DNA of 64,000 nt from Diphasiastrum complanatum (taxonomy: Eukaryota > Streptophyta > Lycopodiopsida > Lycopodiales > Lycopodiaceae): positions 31,101,963 to 31,165,962 of the forward strand of contig CM055111.1 in the NCBI GenBank assembly GCA_029204225.1, in the 5' to 3' direction. The position numbers and the translations under genes are program-made. The notes beneath the pieces are model-generated. The model had not been told where the DNA came from. It searched no databases and saw only the letters and a program-made list of their open reading frames with translations. Numbering within the stretch: position 1 is the first letter of the stretch; each line of letters begins with the position of its first letter. Shown here one piece after another: positions 35,932 through 47,006 of the stretch.

Positions 35932-38760
35932 TCAACATTTCACTATACATATAGTGAATGCAACATGTATCTCCATGAATGAACTTCCATCACCACCTTG
36001 CCTTTGTAGATCTTCAATCCATGAAAGCCTTTGAGTGAATGAATGCCAAAAAGATGTGTTCCCTACTCCATTTGAATGACCAAAACCTGAACTTGAAATA
36101 CTTGAAGTACCTCCACAAGATTTGCACACAACGCTTGATCCTACAATGTCAACAAGTTGCCAATTTGCCAACACTAGAATACTAGATCTTGAACTTTGTT
36201 CAAAAGAAAACATATTGACCACTTCAATACCTTTCAAGATCTGAATGAATTCATGTACTTGATCATACAAACCAGCAATGATAACTATTCCATTTCCAAG
36301 ATCCAAAGGATGCAAAACTATGGAACTAGTTTTATTGAAATTTGACAATTTCAACACATTGACATAACAATGTTCATACATGAGATTAGGCAAGTGAGGT
36401 AGAGTAAGAAGACACTTCCTTGCAGCTCCAAAGACCTTACTTGAACCTTCAAGAACCTGTAAAAACAGATCCAAAATGCCTTGACCATTTGTCTCTTCTT
36501 TGATGCTTTTCACTAGCTTCGAATTGCCACTTGTCTCTTGGTGTTGATGAAGCAATCCAAGATCAACCTCTTGATCTTCCAATAAGACATCAAAGATCTT
36601 GCATATGTGAACATCTTCAGATCTGAAACTCTGAAGATACTCCCTCTCAAACACATGATTAAGATCCCACAAGATCTCATCAATGCTCAAATTTGACCCT
36701 TCACTATAGTTAGTGAAAACAATGCCACCATCATAAACCAAAAGATAGATTCCAACATTTCCATTTAACATGAAGTAGAGTAGGTGAAGATGAGTATCAA
36801 ACCTAATCAAAACAGCCCTCTTGAGTTCATAACAAACCTCAATAAGCTCACCAATGATATCTCCCTTGCCTTGAAGAAGTTGCCACTTGAGTTGCTCCAT
36901 GTAGTCTTCTTCAACCAACCTTTTGCCATCTTGACCATGAATGAACAATCCACCACAATCATAGAATGCTTTGAGTTGATGAAGAGATGTTAGATCCATG
37001 CTTTGGATCTTCCCAAGAACCACTCTTCCATTGCCCTTTCCTTCACAAGACTCCCTCTTAATGCTAGCACCACAAAAGTTAGAAACCTCCCTCTTGATAG
37101 TTGCACCATAAGAAGTAGAAGACTCTTGAATATTAGAAGCCAAGAAAAGAATCCTTAGTACCTTCAACATAAGAGTGATTGAAGTACTCTCTCTTTTCAA
37201 ACATGAACTTCTACTCAATGATTTAGGTAATGAGTCATATGATAATGATTCTTCCTCACTATCGTTCATAAAAACATCATTCAAAGTACATCCTACTTTG
37301 AACACTTCACATACTTCTCTTCCTTTTGACTTGTGATCTCCCTCACCAAGTCTCATGATAGAAACCTTTGATCTACTCTTTTTATGAAGAAATGTGACAC
37401 CACTTGTTGCACAAATGACTTTATCACAAAAAGATGTAAAAGAACCATTTCCTTCAAGCATGCTCAAAGCACCATCATCTTTTCCCACATGATTACATAC
37501 ATCAATATGAAAAGAATTAGAAGAACAACCATCTTCTTGCAAAGAATGACACTTAGCATCTCCATCTTTTTCCATATGAACAAACAAGTCATTAGCAACA
37601 ATCACTTCCAAAGAAGAATCTTCATCAACTCCATTGATGAAGTTAGCTCCTTCCTTACCTTTTCCATTTTTGCACTTGCCATCTAGTTCCATTGAAGAGC
37701 CACCAAGACTTGAAAATCTATGAGTAGAAGAGTTCAAACATGATACTAATTTAGCACCACATGACTCCATTTGACTAGTAGGTAGCACTAGTCCATCTTC
37801 AAGATCCAATGGATCCAAAAAATTGACCATAGATTCACCAAAGCTTGCCAAGTTAGCACAACAATTATCATCTCCAAGAAGTACATTAGATCTCAACCTA
37901 GATCTAGCATTTTGTTTCTTATGGCATTCATTTGCAAAATGTCCTTTCACTCCACAATAAAAACATTTGAACTTGGACTTATCTTGCTTCCTACTTTGCA
38001 AAGAAGAAGAATGCTTTCCATGCTCCAAACTACCTTGCTTGGACCACTTGCCTTTGAACTTGCCCTTTGTGAAAAGAGCTTCTTCATCTCCACCTTGTGT
38101 TGATGCACCACCACCTTTGGCTTGCAACCTATGCTCTTCAGCCACCAAGATCTCTTGCAAGTCATTGACACTTGGCAAGGACTTTTGTATAGCAAAGCAT
38201 TGTACAAGGTTAGAATGTTCATCAAGCAAACCATTCAACATGACTTGAACTAGTTCCCCATCCTTTATGCTTTCATCTATGCATGCTAGATCATCATTCA
38301 AGGATTTAACCTTCAAGACAAATGAATGTGCACTCTCTCCCTCTCTTTGACAACTTTGGAAGATTTGCCTTCTTAGGGTGAGAACCCTAGATGTGGATTT
38401 GGACTCATAGATCTTCTTCAAAGCATTCCATGCTTCACTTGAAGAAGTACATTTACCAACTTCTTTAAGAAGTTCATTGGTAACATTCATCTTTATGATA
38501 TGTAAGGCTCTTTTAGCCCTTCTATCAAAATTTAGTTGCTCTTGAAGAATTAGAGGTCTTTCTTCAATTCCCACAACTATATCCATTAGCTCATTCAACT
38601 CTAGTAAAGACTCCATCCTCACTTTCCAAGTTGAATAGTTTGTAGAGTTTAACCTCTCTTTAGCTTCCAACATGATTCCACCATTGGATGTCATGATGCT
38701 AAAATCTTCTTGTGTCCTTAGGCTCTGTTCTAATGCACCTAGCACTCTCCTTTCTCTCAA
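35932..38760 (-). CDS. 942-residue Gag fused to an unknown C-terminal region
   Basis: Residues 23-265 are a Copia-type Gag (UBN2/DUF4219-like: MTSNGGIMLEAKERLNSTNY, LTLRRQIFQSCQREGES, LACIDESIKDGELVQVML). M23 is the likelier start, since it aligns with the start of Gag in Copia C2. Residues 266-279 form a CX2CX4HX4C zinc knuckle (CFYCGVKGHFANEC). Residues 281-942 match no family I know. Residues 298-350 (DPLDLEDGLV, MESCGAKLVS) and 727-823 (LLEDQEVDLG, LVKSIKEE, DLFLQVLEGSSKV, GAARKC) have counterparts in Copia C2 and at 60721-61270. The C-terminal region is uninterrupted, which suggests it was under selection until recently. It presumably packages element RNA through the knuckle; the rest is of unknown role. 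Confidence 0.85.
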   Translation of the reverse strand: MRERRVLGALEQSLRTQEDFSIMTSNGGIMLEAKERLNSTNYSTWKVRMESLLELNELMDIVVGIEERPLILQEQLNFDRRAKRALHIIKMNVTNELLKEVGKCTSSSEAWNALKKIYESKSTSRVLTLRRQIFQSCQREGESAHSFVLKVKSLNDDLACIDESIKDGELVQVMLNGLLDEHSNLVQCFAIQKSLPSVNDLQEILVAEEHRLQAKGGGASTQGGDEEALFTKGKFKGKWSKQGSLEHGKHSSSLQSRKQDKSKFKCFYCGVKGHFANECHKKQNARSRLRSNVLLGDDNCCANLASFGESMVNFLDPLDLEDGLVLPTSQMESCGAKLVSCLNSSTHRFSSLGGSSMELDGKCKNGKGKEGANFINGVDEDSSLEVIVANDLFVHMEKDGDAKCHSLQEDGCSSNSFHIDVCNHVGKDDGALSMLEGNGSFTSFCDKVICATSGVTFLHKKSRSKVSIMRLGEGDHKSKGREVCEVFKVGCTLNDVFMNDSEEESLSYDSLPKSLSRSSCLKRESTSITLMLKVLRILFLASNIQESSTSYGATIKREVSNFCGASIKRESCEGKGNGRVVLGKIQSMDLTSLHQLKAFYDCGGLFIHGQDGKRLVEEDYMEQLKWQLLQGKGDIIGELIEVCYELKRAVLIRFDTHLHLLYFMLNGNVGIYLLVYDGGIVFTNYSEGSNLSIDEILWDLNHVFEREYLQSFRSEDVHICKIFDVLLEDQEVDLGLLHQHQETSGNSKLVKSIKEETNGQGILDLFLQVLEGSSKVFGAARKCLLTLPHLPNLMYEHCYVNVLKLSNFNKTSSIVLHPLDLGNGIVIIAGLYDQVHEFIQILKGIEVVNMFSFEQSSRSSILVLANWQLVDIVGSSVVCKSCGGTSSISSSGFGHSNGVGNTSFWHSFTQRLSWIEDLQRQGGDGSSFMEIHVAFTICIVKC

Positions 38761-39854
38761 TAAATGAAGAAGGAGAAGATCTTAAAAGATTTAGAACCCT
38801 AAATGACCTCTATCTTGAAACTATTTGGCTTTCAAGCATAGAAAGGAAGATTGAAACACATGCAACACTTTGCACACACTAAGAATGGATTACAAACTCA
38901 AACCAACCTGAACACACTCTTGCTTAAGCTCTCAAACTTTCCAGCAAGTGACCAAATCAAGTTATGGTGTGAAGAGTTACTTGCATTCTTAGAAAATACC
39001 CAAAACTAGGATGCCAAGATTACCTAGTAATGAACAAACTTGATCAACATATGATCAACACACTAAGATATTGATTCAACCTGTAAAACCACATGTAAAC
39101 CACACTTCTAAAAGTTTATAAACTCCAGCAAGTGATAAATACAAGATTTAGAGGTGAATGAATGAGCACACTTAGTGAATCACAAGACTAGCTTCACTAT
39201 CTTGTCAAATCTTGGTGTTTAGATGTAGATCTAAGATCACTTCACATGAGAATGTTCCTCAACCTGTTAAGAACCTGAAAACACACTTGCATAATGGTTA
39301 ACACCTTCCAGCAAATGCTCCAATCAAATTACATAAGGAGAGTTACTTACATGCTCAACAAAGTACACCAAAAATTATGCCAAAATTGATGACAATCTTT
39401 ACAATATGCTCTTCACAATGGAGCTTGCAATATGTTCACCCAAAAAGGGGATCTTTCATCCAAATGGGAGCTTTGCTCAGCCTTTAGGAGAATTACAACT
39501 CACTCAAAAGAGCATTTGTCATCCACTTAAGGAGAAGTTTCATCCACTTAAGGAGAGTGTTCATCCAAGAATGGAGATTGTCAACAATAGGATTGAAAAG
39601 AACATTGTTAGTATTGAATATGCACAAGCCTCACAATCACAAATGATTAGGTGTTATGATCTGATCCAAAATAGTTTCTTTTCAGCCTCTGATCTTCAAT
39701 AGACCTGAAATATGCTTTTGATCCACAAGTTCAACTCACAAAACAAAGGTTAGTAAGATTTGATCAACAAAGCAATGCAAAATCATGCTAGAACTTGATC
39801 AAACATCCAAATATCACCAAAAATGGAATACTTACTGTAAATAGAAGCCAACCA
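38761..39854 (-). other. Leader of the young element
   Basis: Long untranslated leader between the primer-binding site and the ORF. At 39510-39590 the motif catccacttaaggagaa repeats two to three times in tandem. Short phrases such as aacctg recur at intervals; no gene. Confidence 0.6.
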
Positions 39855-39866
39855 GCTCTGATACCA
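39855..39866 (-). other. Primer-binding site of the young element
   Basis: TGGTATCAGAGC on the element strand, directly abutting the LTR with no spacer; exact match to the initiator Met-tRNA end. Confidence 0.92.
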
Positions 39867-40513
39867 TGTGAAAAATACAGATCCTAAGTGGATCTAAACT
39901 CCAAGATCATTGGCTTGAATGCTTGCACTCCAAACTACATAAGCTAGGAATTGGCAACACATTCTATGCTACCTAGAATGCAAAGAACTTGATCAAAAAG
40001 CATTTATCACAAATGGAAACTTCCATAAACATCAAGTGCGGCCCAAAATAGCATTATACAGTCCATAATACATCAGCCTACCACTTTTGGAAAGCACCTA
40101 AGATCATACACACAAAGCTTGAACTCAATCACTACACAATGCCAACAATGGAAGGAGAACCCAATAGAAAAATCTCTCATTAAGCAAATGAATACAATGG
40201 ATCTGCTCCAACCTGTTTCTCCACGGCCTACCTGCTATATATAGCTGAGAGAGATGACTCTCTCTCCTCTCTCTAGACCCTCCTTACCTAAAATATGCCC
40301 TATATAGGTAAAATTGGCATATATGTCCAAAATACATGAAAATGGACTCATTTCGAAGGTCTTGAAGTTTGACACTTCTTCATACTGAAAAAATACACTT
40401 ACTAAAAATATCTAGACCTGTTTCACACGTGTGAAAAGTCAGATCCTAAACTATGTGCCATTTTTAGCAATTTTGGCCTAAAACTAGACAAGGAAATGTT
40501 GACAATTTTCACA
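39867..40513 (-). repeat. 5' LTR of the young element
   Basis: 647 bp; no difference from 34960-35606 found on reading both through. It contains the same palindrome and TATA motif. Confidence 0.95.
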
Positions 40514-40518
40514 TGAGA
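40514..40518. other. Target-site duplication, right copy
   Basis: TGAGA, partner of 34955-34959. Confidence 0.9.
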
Positions 40519-40539
40519 TACATCTAGCACATTTTCTTC

Positions 40540-41560
40540 TAGAAAATCAACATCAATGATTGTAGTTGCTGAAATTTTAAAATTTTGACCAGAAAAATGC
40601 ACTACAGGTGGCCTCTATCACATGAGATAGCTGAAATTCAATGTATATTGCTCAAGATGGCTTGATTTTGGACATTATCACTCAAAAATGTCCATTCAGT
40701 GATGAAATTAGAGGAATATTGTTAGACTAGAACCAACTTGATGTCTACATGTCTCAATAGCTTCAATTCAACGCCTATACTACAAGTTAGTCACTAACTA
40801 CTTAACATGGCTCGTCAAGTGGGCAAACTCAATAGATCTCAATTTTAAAACATTTAGATTGCTTGAGTTCTATCTCTCATTGATGGAATAGGTCCCTATC
40901 ACTCGAGATAGCTCATATGGGCATCTGCTTAAAATCGGCGAATCACCTCTTCAGATTCTATTTGAACATCTACAAATTAATACTCTGAATTAAACTATGA
41001 TAGTGAATGATGAGTCACTTGAGACCACTCAAATTTGGTCCCTAGTGCTCAAGAATGATGAAATCAGATGAATTTTGAGCTTAGGATTACATAGCTCAAA
41101 TTTCATCCACATGACTCAAAATTGCTCAAATTTAATGCGTAGCATGTAATTTTGAATTTTATTAATTTACATGCTCAATTTTAGTCATTTTTTAGTCCAA
41201 TATGCTTAAGTTTCCTTGAATCTAATCCCTTCTTGATGAAGTTGACCCCTATCACATGAGATAGCTAATATTCAATGTGTATCACTCAAGACGGCTCGAT
41301 TTTGGAATGCCACCCGAAAGTTTTTATGAAGTGATGAAATTAGAGGGATCTTGAGTCCAAGACATTAAGCACGCACAAATTGGATGTTTACCACTCGCAA
41401 TAACTCGAGTTTGATACATATACTACAATTTAGGCTTTAACTCCTTAACATGGCTCATCAAGTGATCGATCCAATTCCAAAGCATTTAGATTGCTTGAGA
41501 TCTACCTCTCATTGATGGAATTGGCTTCTATCACTTGAGGCGGGAAGTGACAAGGACAAG
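40540..41560. repeat. Degenerate tandem array, right part
   Basis: Same phrases as 30840-32080, at about 40850, 41205 and 41483. For example, gagatagctgaaattcaatg near 40625 matches 31580. No gene. Confidence 0.7.
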
Positions 41561-41754
41561 ATGACAAAGAGCAGGCAATGAAAGGCTTGAAAAACATGAA
41601 TTATGCAACAAAGTGGTATATGAGAGAGAGGTAGTGATTGGATTCCCAAATGATGCAAATGAGACAAAGGGAGTGGAGGATGAAAAAAATGAGAGGGCAT
41701 AAAAACAATTAGGGGAGATGGGGCCAAATAGCCAAAAGTAAGCAACATATGTAG
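41561..41754. other. Unassigned sequence
   Basis: Nothing recognised. Confidence 0.3.
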
Positions 41755-41877
<123 letters not shown>

Positions 41878-42092
41878 GTCGTGAAGTACAAAATTGGTGT
41901 GATAAGCAAGATCAAATGTATCATTAGGGGGGAGTAAGAGACGGGTGTAGAAAAATGAGGTGAAGAAGAAATAGCATGAAGGCTAGGAACAGTTGCAAAT
42001 TGGGTAAAAAGCACAAATGGGAGTGCAAATCGTTGAAAACAGAGAATAATGACCAAGAATGGATCCAAATCAGATTCACAAGAGTGATCGGG

Positions 42093-42897
42093 TGTTAGAT
42101 TCAATTGATCTACCAATCTACACAAGAATATTAGAGCTCATTAAATCAATTCTACATCAACAAATCTAACAATAACAATCAATTATGATCAAAACTATGG
42201 CAAGAAGGTTTCCGAACATGTGAAAACCTGTCCCTATACAGCTTGCCAGCAGAGAAGAAAGTACATACAAACTAGAAAGTAATAGAATCAAGAAATCACA
42301 AGTGTAGCATCCAAAAATTCAAAATATGCCTCCAAAACCAAGATTTCACTTCCATGTTGACTATGGCCAAATGTGGCTCTATATATACACAAGAGGAAAC
42401 TTGAGCTGATGTTGACTTAGCTGATTTGGCACACGTGAGAGTGCCTAGTCATCAAAGGATCCATCAATCAATTATCATCAATATGGCACATGGTCCACAA
42501 TCCCCAACTTATAGCCACCTCCCTTGATTTTAGGCTATTTTTCTAGTATATAGGGACTTGCACAAATATCTTGTACAAGTGGTAACTAGCCTACTACTGA
42601 TGTTTCCACACGTATGAGTAGTCCTTGGCACGTGGGAGATCACACCTACCCATGTGATATAGCATTTCCTACCAATAAAATGATGCCAAGTGGCATATAG
42701 CTAGAAAACTAAATTTTGTCCATTTTAGCCATTAGATCTCAAATAAAATAATATGTACAACCTACATGATGTATCTAAATGACGTAGGCATAGATTTTAC
42801 ATGTTGGAACAGGCTCCACACATGTGTAATGATGATAGGTGCAAGTCATTCTGGTATTTACAAGATTTGATCAAGTTAGCTTTTGCCAGTTTTAACA
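42093..42897 (-). repeat. Probable Copia-type LTR, solo or truncated
   Basis: Bounded by TGTTAGATTC and CAGTTTTAACA. To its right the element-strand purine run GTTTTGAGGAGGAG (42898-42911) looks like a polypurine tract, which makes this a 3' LTR of a minus-strand element whose body is lost. It contains CACACGTG-type motifs like the LTRs at 24216 and 34960. Confidence 0.5.
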
Positions 42898-43104
42898 CTC
42901 CTCCTCAAAACTAACTTGATAAAAGCATGATGATCTTGAGCTTGACTCCATGGGCTGAATTGGTCTTCAAAGATGGATTCTTGCTGGTTCAAAGGTGTGA
43001 AGATCAGTCAATGAGCTCGATGTCGATCTGACATCACCATATCCATGATAGTGCCTCCTTGATGTTGACTAGAAAGAAGTTGGATGAAAAGTGATTGAAA
43101 TGTA

Positions 43105-43345
43105 TTCTCATTGGGTATGCTGAAGAATCTAAAGCTTACAAACTGTTTGATCCTATCACTCATGAAGTTCATAATAGATGAGATGTGATTTTGATGAAAG
43201 CAAGTCTTATAAGTTAGATTCATTCTTTGTGGGTTCCCTTATCTATTTGCTGGTTACCAGGCCTAACATTACTTACGCAGTTGGCATGGTTAGCCAATTT
43301 ATGGCCGACGATCCACGTAGTCACAGTTACGAACAAGACCACAAT
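43105..43345 (+). mobile_element. Copia fragment: integrase end joined to RT/RNase H part
   Basis: Plus strand reads GYAEESKAYKLFDPITHEVHN and then, after an internal deletion, FVGSLIYLLVTRPNITYAVG. Both motifs are standard in Copia pol but normally lie several hundred residues apart. Confidence 0.7.
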
Positions 43346-43349
43346 TATG

Positions 43350-46300
43350 CTATAGTTGATCTATGAAAGCAAGACATAAGCAGGAATTAGTCTAGAAAGC
43401 AAGAAAGAGAGCTTAAAGAGACTAAAGAGGAGAGAGATCAATATCATAACTGAATAACAAATGACACAGATTCCCTACTTATAGCCTAAAGGAAGCCCTA
43501 AAAAGGAAGCTTCCAGTGGCAAGGGCCCAATTGGGAGGGATAATAGTGCACCCTCCAAGAAGGCCCCCACTCTCCAGTAATATGTCCAAATGTCCAAGGC
43601 CAACCATAAAGTCTAAGTGTCAGTAATGAATAAAAAAGTGCCCAAGGCTTGCTTATGCATAAAGTAAAGTAAGTGTAAATGGACCGAGTCCATAACTCTC
43701 CTCGACACAAAAATAAGACCCAACGACCGAAAAAAGAGTGGATCATATAGCAGCAAGCCTTGGGGGATCAACATCTAGAACAACATTTGATTTAGAGAAA
43801 TCAACAAGTGCAACAAGAGCACGAGCCTGATCTGCAAGTGATGGTGTATGATAAAAGACATCAATAGGCTACCATGTGGCCTCCTCAATAGGACGACCAT
43901 CCCACTGAAACAAAAATTGTATATGTCGGCGGCGTCGACTATGCTATAGACGAACCTGTAATATAGCAGCTGGTAAAAATGAAAACAACTCGGGAGCAGT
44001 AGGAAACTCAGCATTACAAGGAGCATCATCAGTAGCATGTAATAAACTGACATGGAATACATCATAGGCACATGTGGAAGCAAGAAGCTATAAGCAATAT
44101 GTAACTGGACTAAGAACCTCCAAAATGTGATAAGGCCCATAATAACTTGGTGGAAGCTTCTCAGTAGAAGCATGGCCCTGGACAAAATGATGACGTGCAA
44201 ACAGTAGGCATAGATAAACCATATCTCCAAGATGAAATTCAACATGGCGGTGGTGACGATCAACTGAGGCCTGATAACGCTATTGAACATGCTGTAAATG
44301 AGAACTGGCCTGGGTAATAAGCTCACAGGCACTTGATAGAAAGGATGCAAGTGTCACAAGTGTATCCTCCAGAGGAAGAGGAATGCTAGGTAAAAGAGGT
44401 GCATAGCCATGAGATAATAAAAATGGTGAGATGCCTGTGCTAGTACAAACAGAGCTTTTATAGCTATACTCTGCTAAACATAGATGTTGATCTCAATCCT
44501 TCCCATAAGGAGTAACAAAATGGCGTAAATAATCCTCAAGGATCTTGTTAAGGACCTCAAACTGCCCATCAGAAGTAGAGTGATAAGCAGAATCAATAAA
44601 AAGTTGTACATCCAAGATACGCATAAGCTCTGTCCAGAATATGGATGTAAACTTACTGTCCTGATCAGAAAGGATAGTACGAGAAAACCCATGCACACAA
44701 AAAATATCTGATAAGAACAAACGTGCACACTGCTCTGTTGTGATAGTACTGCGAACTGGTATAAAATGTGCTTGTTTCGAGGACCTGTCAACTACAACCA
44801 TACATGAATCGTGACCATGTTGGATACAAGGAAGGCCAAGGATAAAGTCCATAGATGTATCAGTCCACTAGCGATGAGGAATAGGCCAACTCTGGAGCAA
44901 ACCACCAGACTTAGCATGAGAGTACTTATTGCGAAGACAGAAAGGGCAGGTATGAATAAGTACAACAAGCTCGGATCGAAGAGAGGGCCAATAGAAATGG
45001 TCCTTGAGACGAGCATAAGACTTCTGATAACCAAAGTGACCCCCAACAAGGGACAAATGAGCATCCGACAACAATTGGGAACGAATATCCAAGGAACTAG
45101 GAATACAAAGAGAACCATAACGATAGAGAAGGTGGTCAACAATGGAGTAAACCTGATGAGGATGGGATGAAACATGTGGGACAGAACTATAAACATCATG
45201 AAAATCAGAACATGTAAGGTATGCGGAAGGTAGATCATCAAACCATATAGAAACGGTAGCCACAAAGTGTATTTAACAAAGCTCGAAGACGAGACAATGC
45301 ATCAACAGTAGTGTTGGCATGACCAGGACGATACAATATAGAAAATCAAAAGACTGTAAAAACTACAACCAACGAAACTGACGATCACTAAGATCACGCT
45401 GAGAAAAGAGATAATGTAAAGACTGGTCATCAGTAACAATTGTCAAACAGAACTCGATAAAGATAATGGTGCCACTTCTTAAGAGCATAGATAATAGCAA
45501 AAAGCTCTTTCGCATGCACAGAATAACGTTGCTCATAAGAGTGAAGACGACGTGACTCATAAGCAATAATGCACTGTGTCTGGCGAAGCAAAGCACCCAA
45601 ACCAACACTACTAGCATTAGTCTCCGACCATAAACTTTTGATCAAACTAGGGTAAACACATAACAACAGCACGACGAAGAGTATCAAACGTTGATTTACA
45701 ATCAGAAGTCCAAAGAAAAGTACGAGACTTCTTCAAAAGTGCATGAAGAGGAGCGGCAATTGTCATGCCCATGTAACGAGAAATAAGCTCAGTGGGCTAT
45801 AGATCTATGAAAAGATAAGAAAACTCCATAAACTGATCTGTATAAGAAGCATGATCACTGGTCTGAGTGAGACTACAGAATGAATCATGTTGGCGGTTGA
45901 GCCAATGAGGATCAATCATAGCATGACGGAGGTCACGATGAAAGGTAGGCCAGATATGGAGTCCTTCCCGATCAAGATCAGTTCGATAGACCCGCCACCA
46001 CGTGGCAGCGCGTCCATCTAAGTGTAAGGTAGCCAATTGGATCTTCTAAGAATCAATTTTAGGGTAAATCTGTAAATAAGTGTCAAGCTTAGCAAACCAA
46101 TTCTCTAATAAGTTTCCGTCAGAGGAACCGGAATATGTAGCAAGCTATACCCTATCACGAAAATCTCGAGCAAAGTGTGGCTCAGGAATTGGGGACGTGA
46201 AAAGAAACCAGGAGGTGAGGTAGGAGGAATAAACTGTCCACCACTAGGCTGACTAACAAAAGAAGATGGAAATCCAAATGGAGGGGGAGTCCCAAATGAA

Positions 46301-46483
46301 GGATAAACAGGAGCTTTACTAGGACCATGAGGCTATAAAGAATCAATCCGTAACTGCATAGTGGCAAAGCCGATCATAACCGTATCTAGGGGAAGAACGA
46401 GGCCAGAAAGGGTATCATCCATGCGACAAAACTAATCGAATAGGTTCTCCTGAACAATCTCTCTCGGGGTAGGTGAATGTGCC
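43350..46483 (-). mobile_element. Ty3/Gypsy chromovirus G2, internally deleted
   Basis: On the minus strand, gag starts near 46483 (MAHSPTPREIVQENLFD) and includes ATLHLDGRAATWWRVY. A deletion joins it to the end of RT/RNase H (SETNASSVGLGALLRQTQ, HSYEQRYSVHAKELFAIIYA at 45430-45687). The integrase zinc region (GGHFGYQKSYARLKDHFYWP, CPFCLRNK), its catalytic core (VDRSSKQAHFIP, SDQDSKF), the C-terminus and a chromodomain (FQWDGRPIEEATW, about 43880) follow. Stops and shifts are frequent. LTR-like sequence related to G1 spans about 43350-43700. No primer-binding site or 5' LTR is seen on the right. Confidence 0.8.
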
Positions 46484-46514
46484 ATAAGGAAGAAACTACT
46501 AAATGCGAGACAAG

Positions 46515-46620
46515 ACGCTAATCAAGTGGACGAACTGAAGGAGAGTACCTATTGTGAACAAAGTTAGCACACATCAAAGCTTCACCCCAAAGCACACATC
46601 GTCCAAAATAGGTAGGAAAA
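46515..46620 (-). mobile_element. Copia integrase scrap
   Basis: Minus strand reads WGEALMCANFVHNRYSP, a piece of Copia integrase, right beside the G2 gag. It is too short to classify further. Confidence 0.45.
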
Positions 46621-46639
46621 ATTGCAAAGTTCACCTAAG

Positions 46640-47006
46640 CAATTTTTATAAAAGATAACATTTTGTATGAATTTCCATGCTTAGAACACAATGCCTTACA
46701 ATTTTGTAGTGACTTTTGGCAAATTAAAAAAAAAAAAACATAATCAATGTGCAAAATCACCATTAACCATTCCATAAATGGCATATTAAATTCGGAAACC
46801 AATAACATTGCAAAGCCCTTTTAGGATACCTATAAAGGAAAAAAACAACATATCCCGCCCCCCAAAGCAACAAAAATAGAAATTTTCAAATCTAACTAAA
46901 TTAAGGCCCCCACTATTCTCAAAATTTTCCCTCGCAGAAGTCTCTTCCCGAACCCTCCTCTCGGGCGAGGGGTTTGCTCACGAGCGAGAGAGAGAGTTAG
47001 AGAGAT
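46640..47006. promoter_or_regulatory. Upstream region of the 47007 gene
   Basis: Moderately GC-rich just before the ATG (ggcgaggggtttgctcacga), with a GAGAGA leader at about 46985-47000, as in many plant 5' UTRs. No TATA seen. Confidence 0.3.

Larger units (their letters stand above)
34960..40513 (-). mobile_element. Complete, young, pol-less LTR retrotransposon (TR-GAG type)
   Basis: 5554 bp on the minus strand, with two 647-bp LTRs that I read as identical base for base, a five-base target duplication, an exact initiator Met-tRNA primer-binding site, a leader of about 1.1 kb, one open frame of 942 residues and a purine tract. There is no protease, integrase, RT or RNase H, so it must be mobilised by another element. 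TR-GAG elements are described in plants, but the long C-terminal region after Gag is not something I recognise. Identical LTRs and an open frame imply recent insertion. It landed inside the degenerate tandem array region. Confidence 0.93.

Noticed and set aside
36784-38248. Several plus-strand frames of 60-100 codons opposite the 942-residue ORF
   Set aside because: They are shadows of the long minus-strand coding sequence.
35932-38760. Idea that the 942-residue ORF is a host gene
   Set aside because: It is enclosed by identical LTRs, a target duplication, a primer-binding site and a polypurine tract, and it begins with a retrotransposon Gag.
39855-39866. Possible tRNA gene remnants at TGGTATCAGAGC sites
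   Set aside because: Only the 12-base primer-binding complement is present, next to LTR edges; no cloverleaf.
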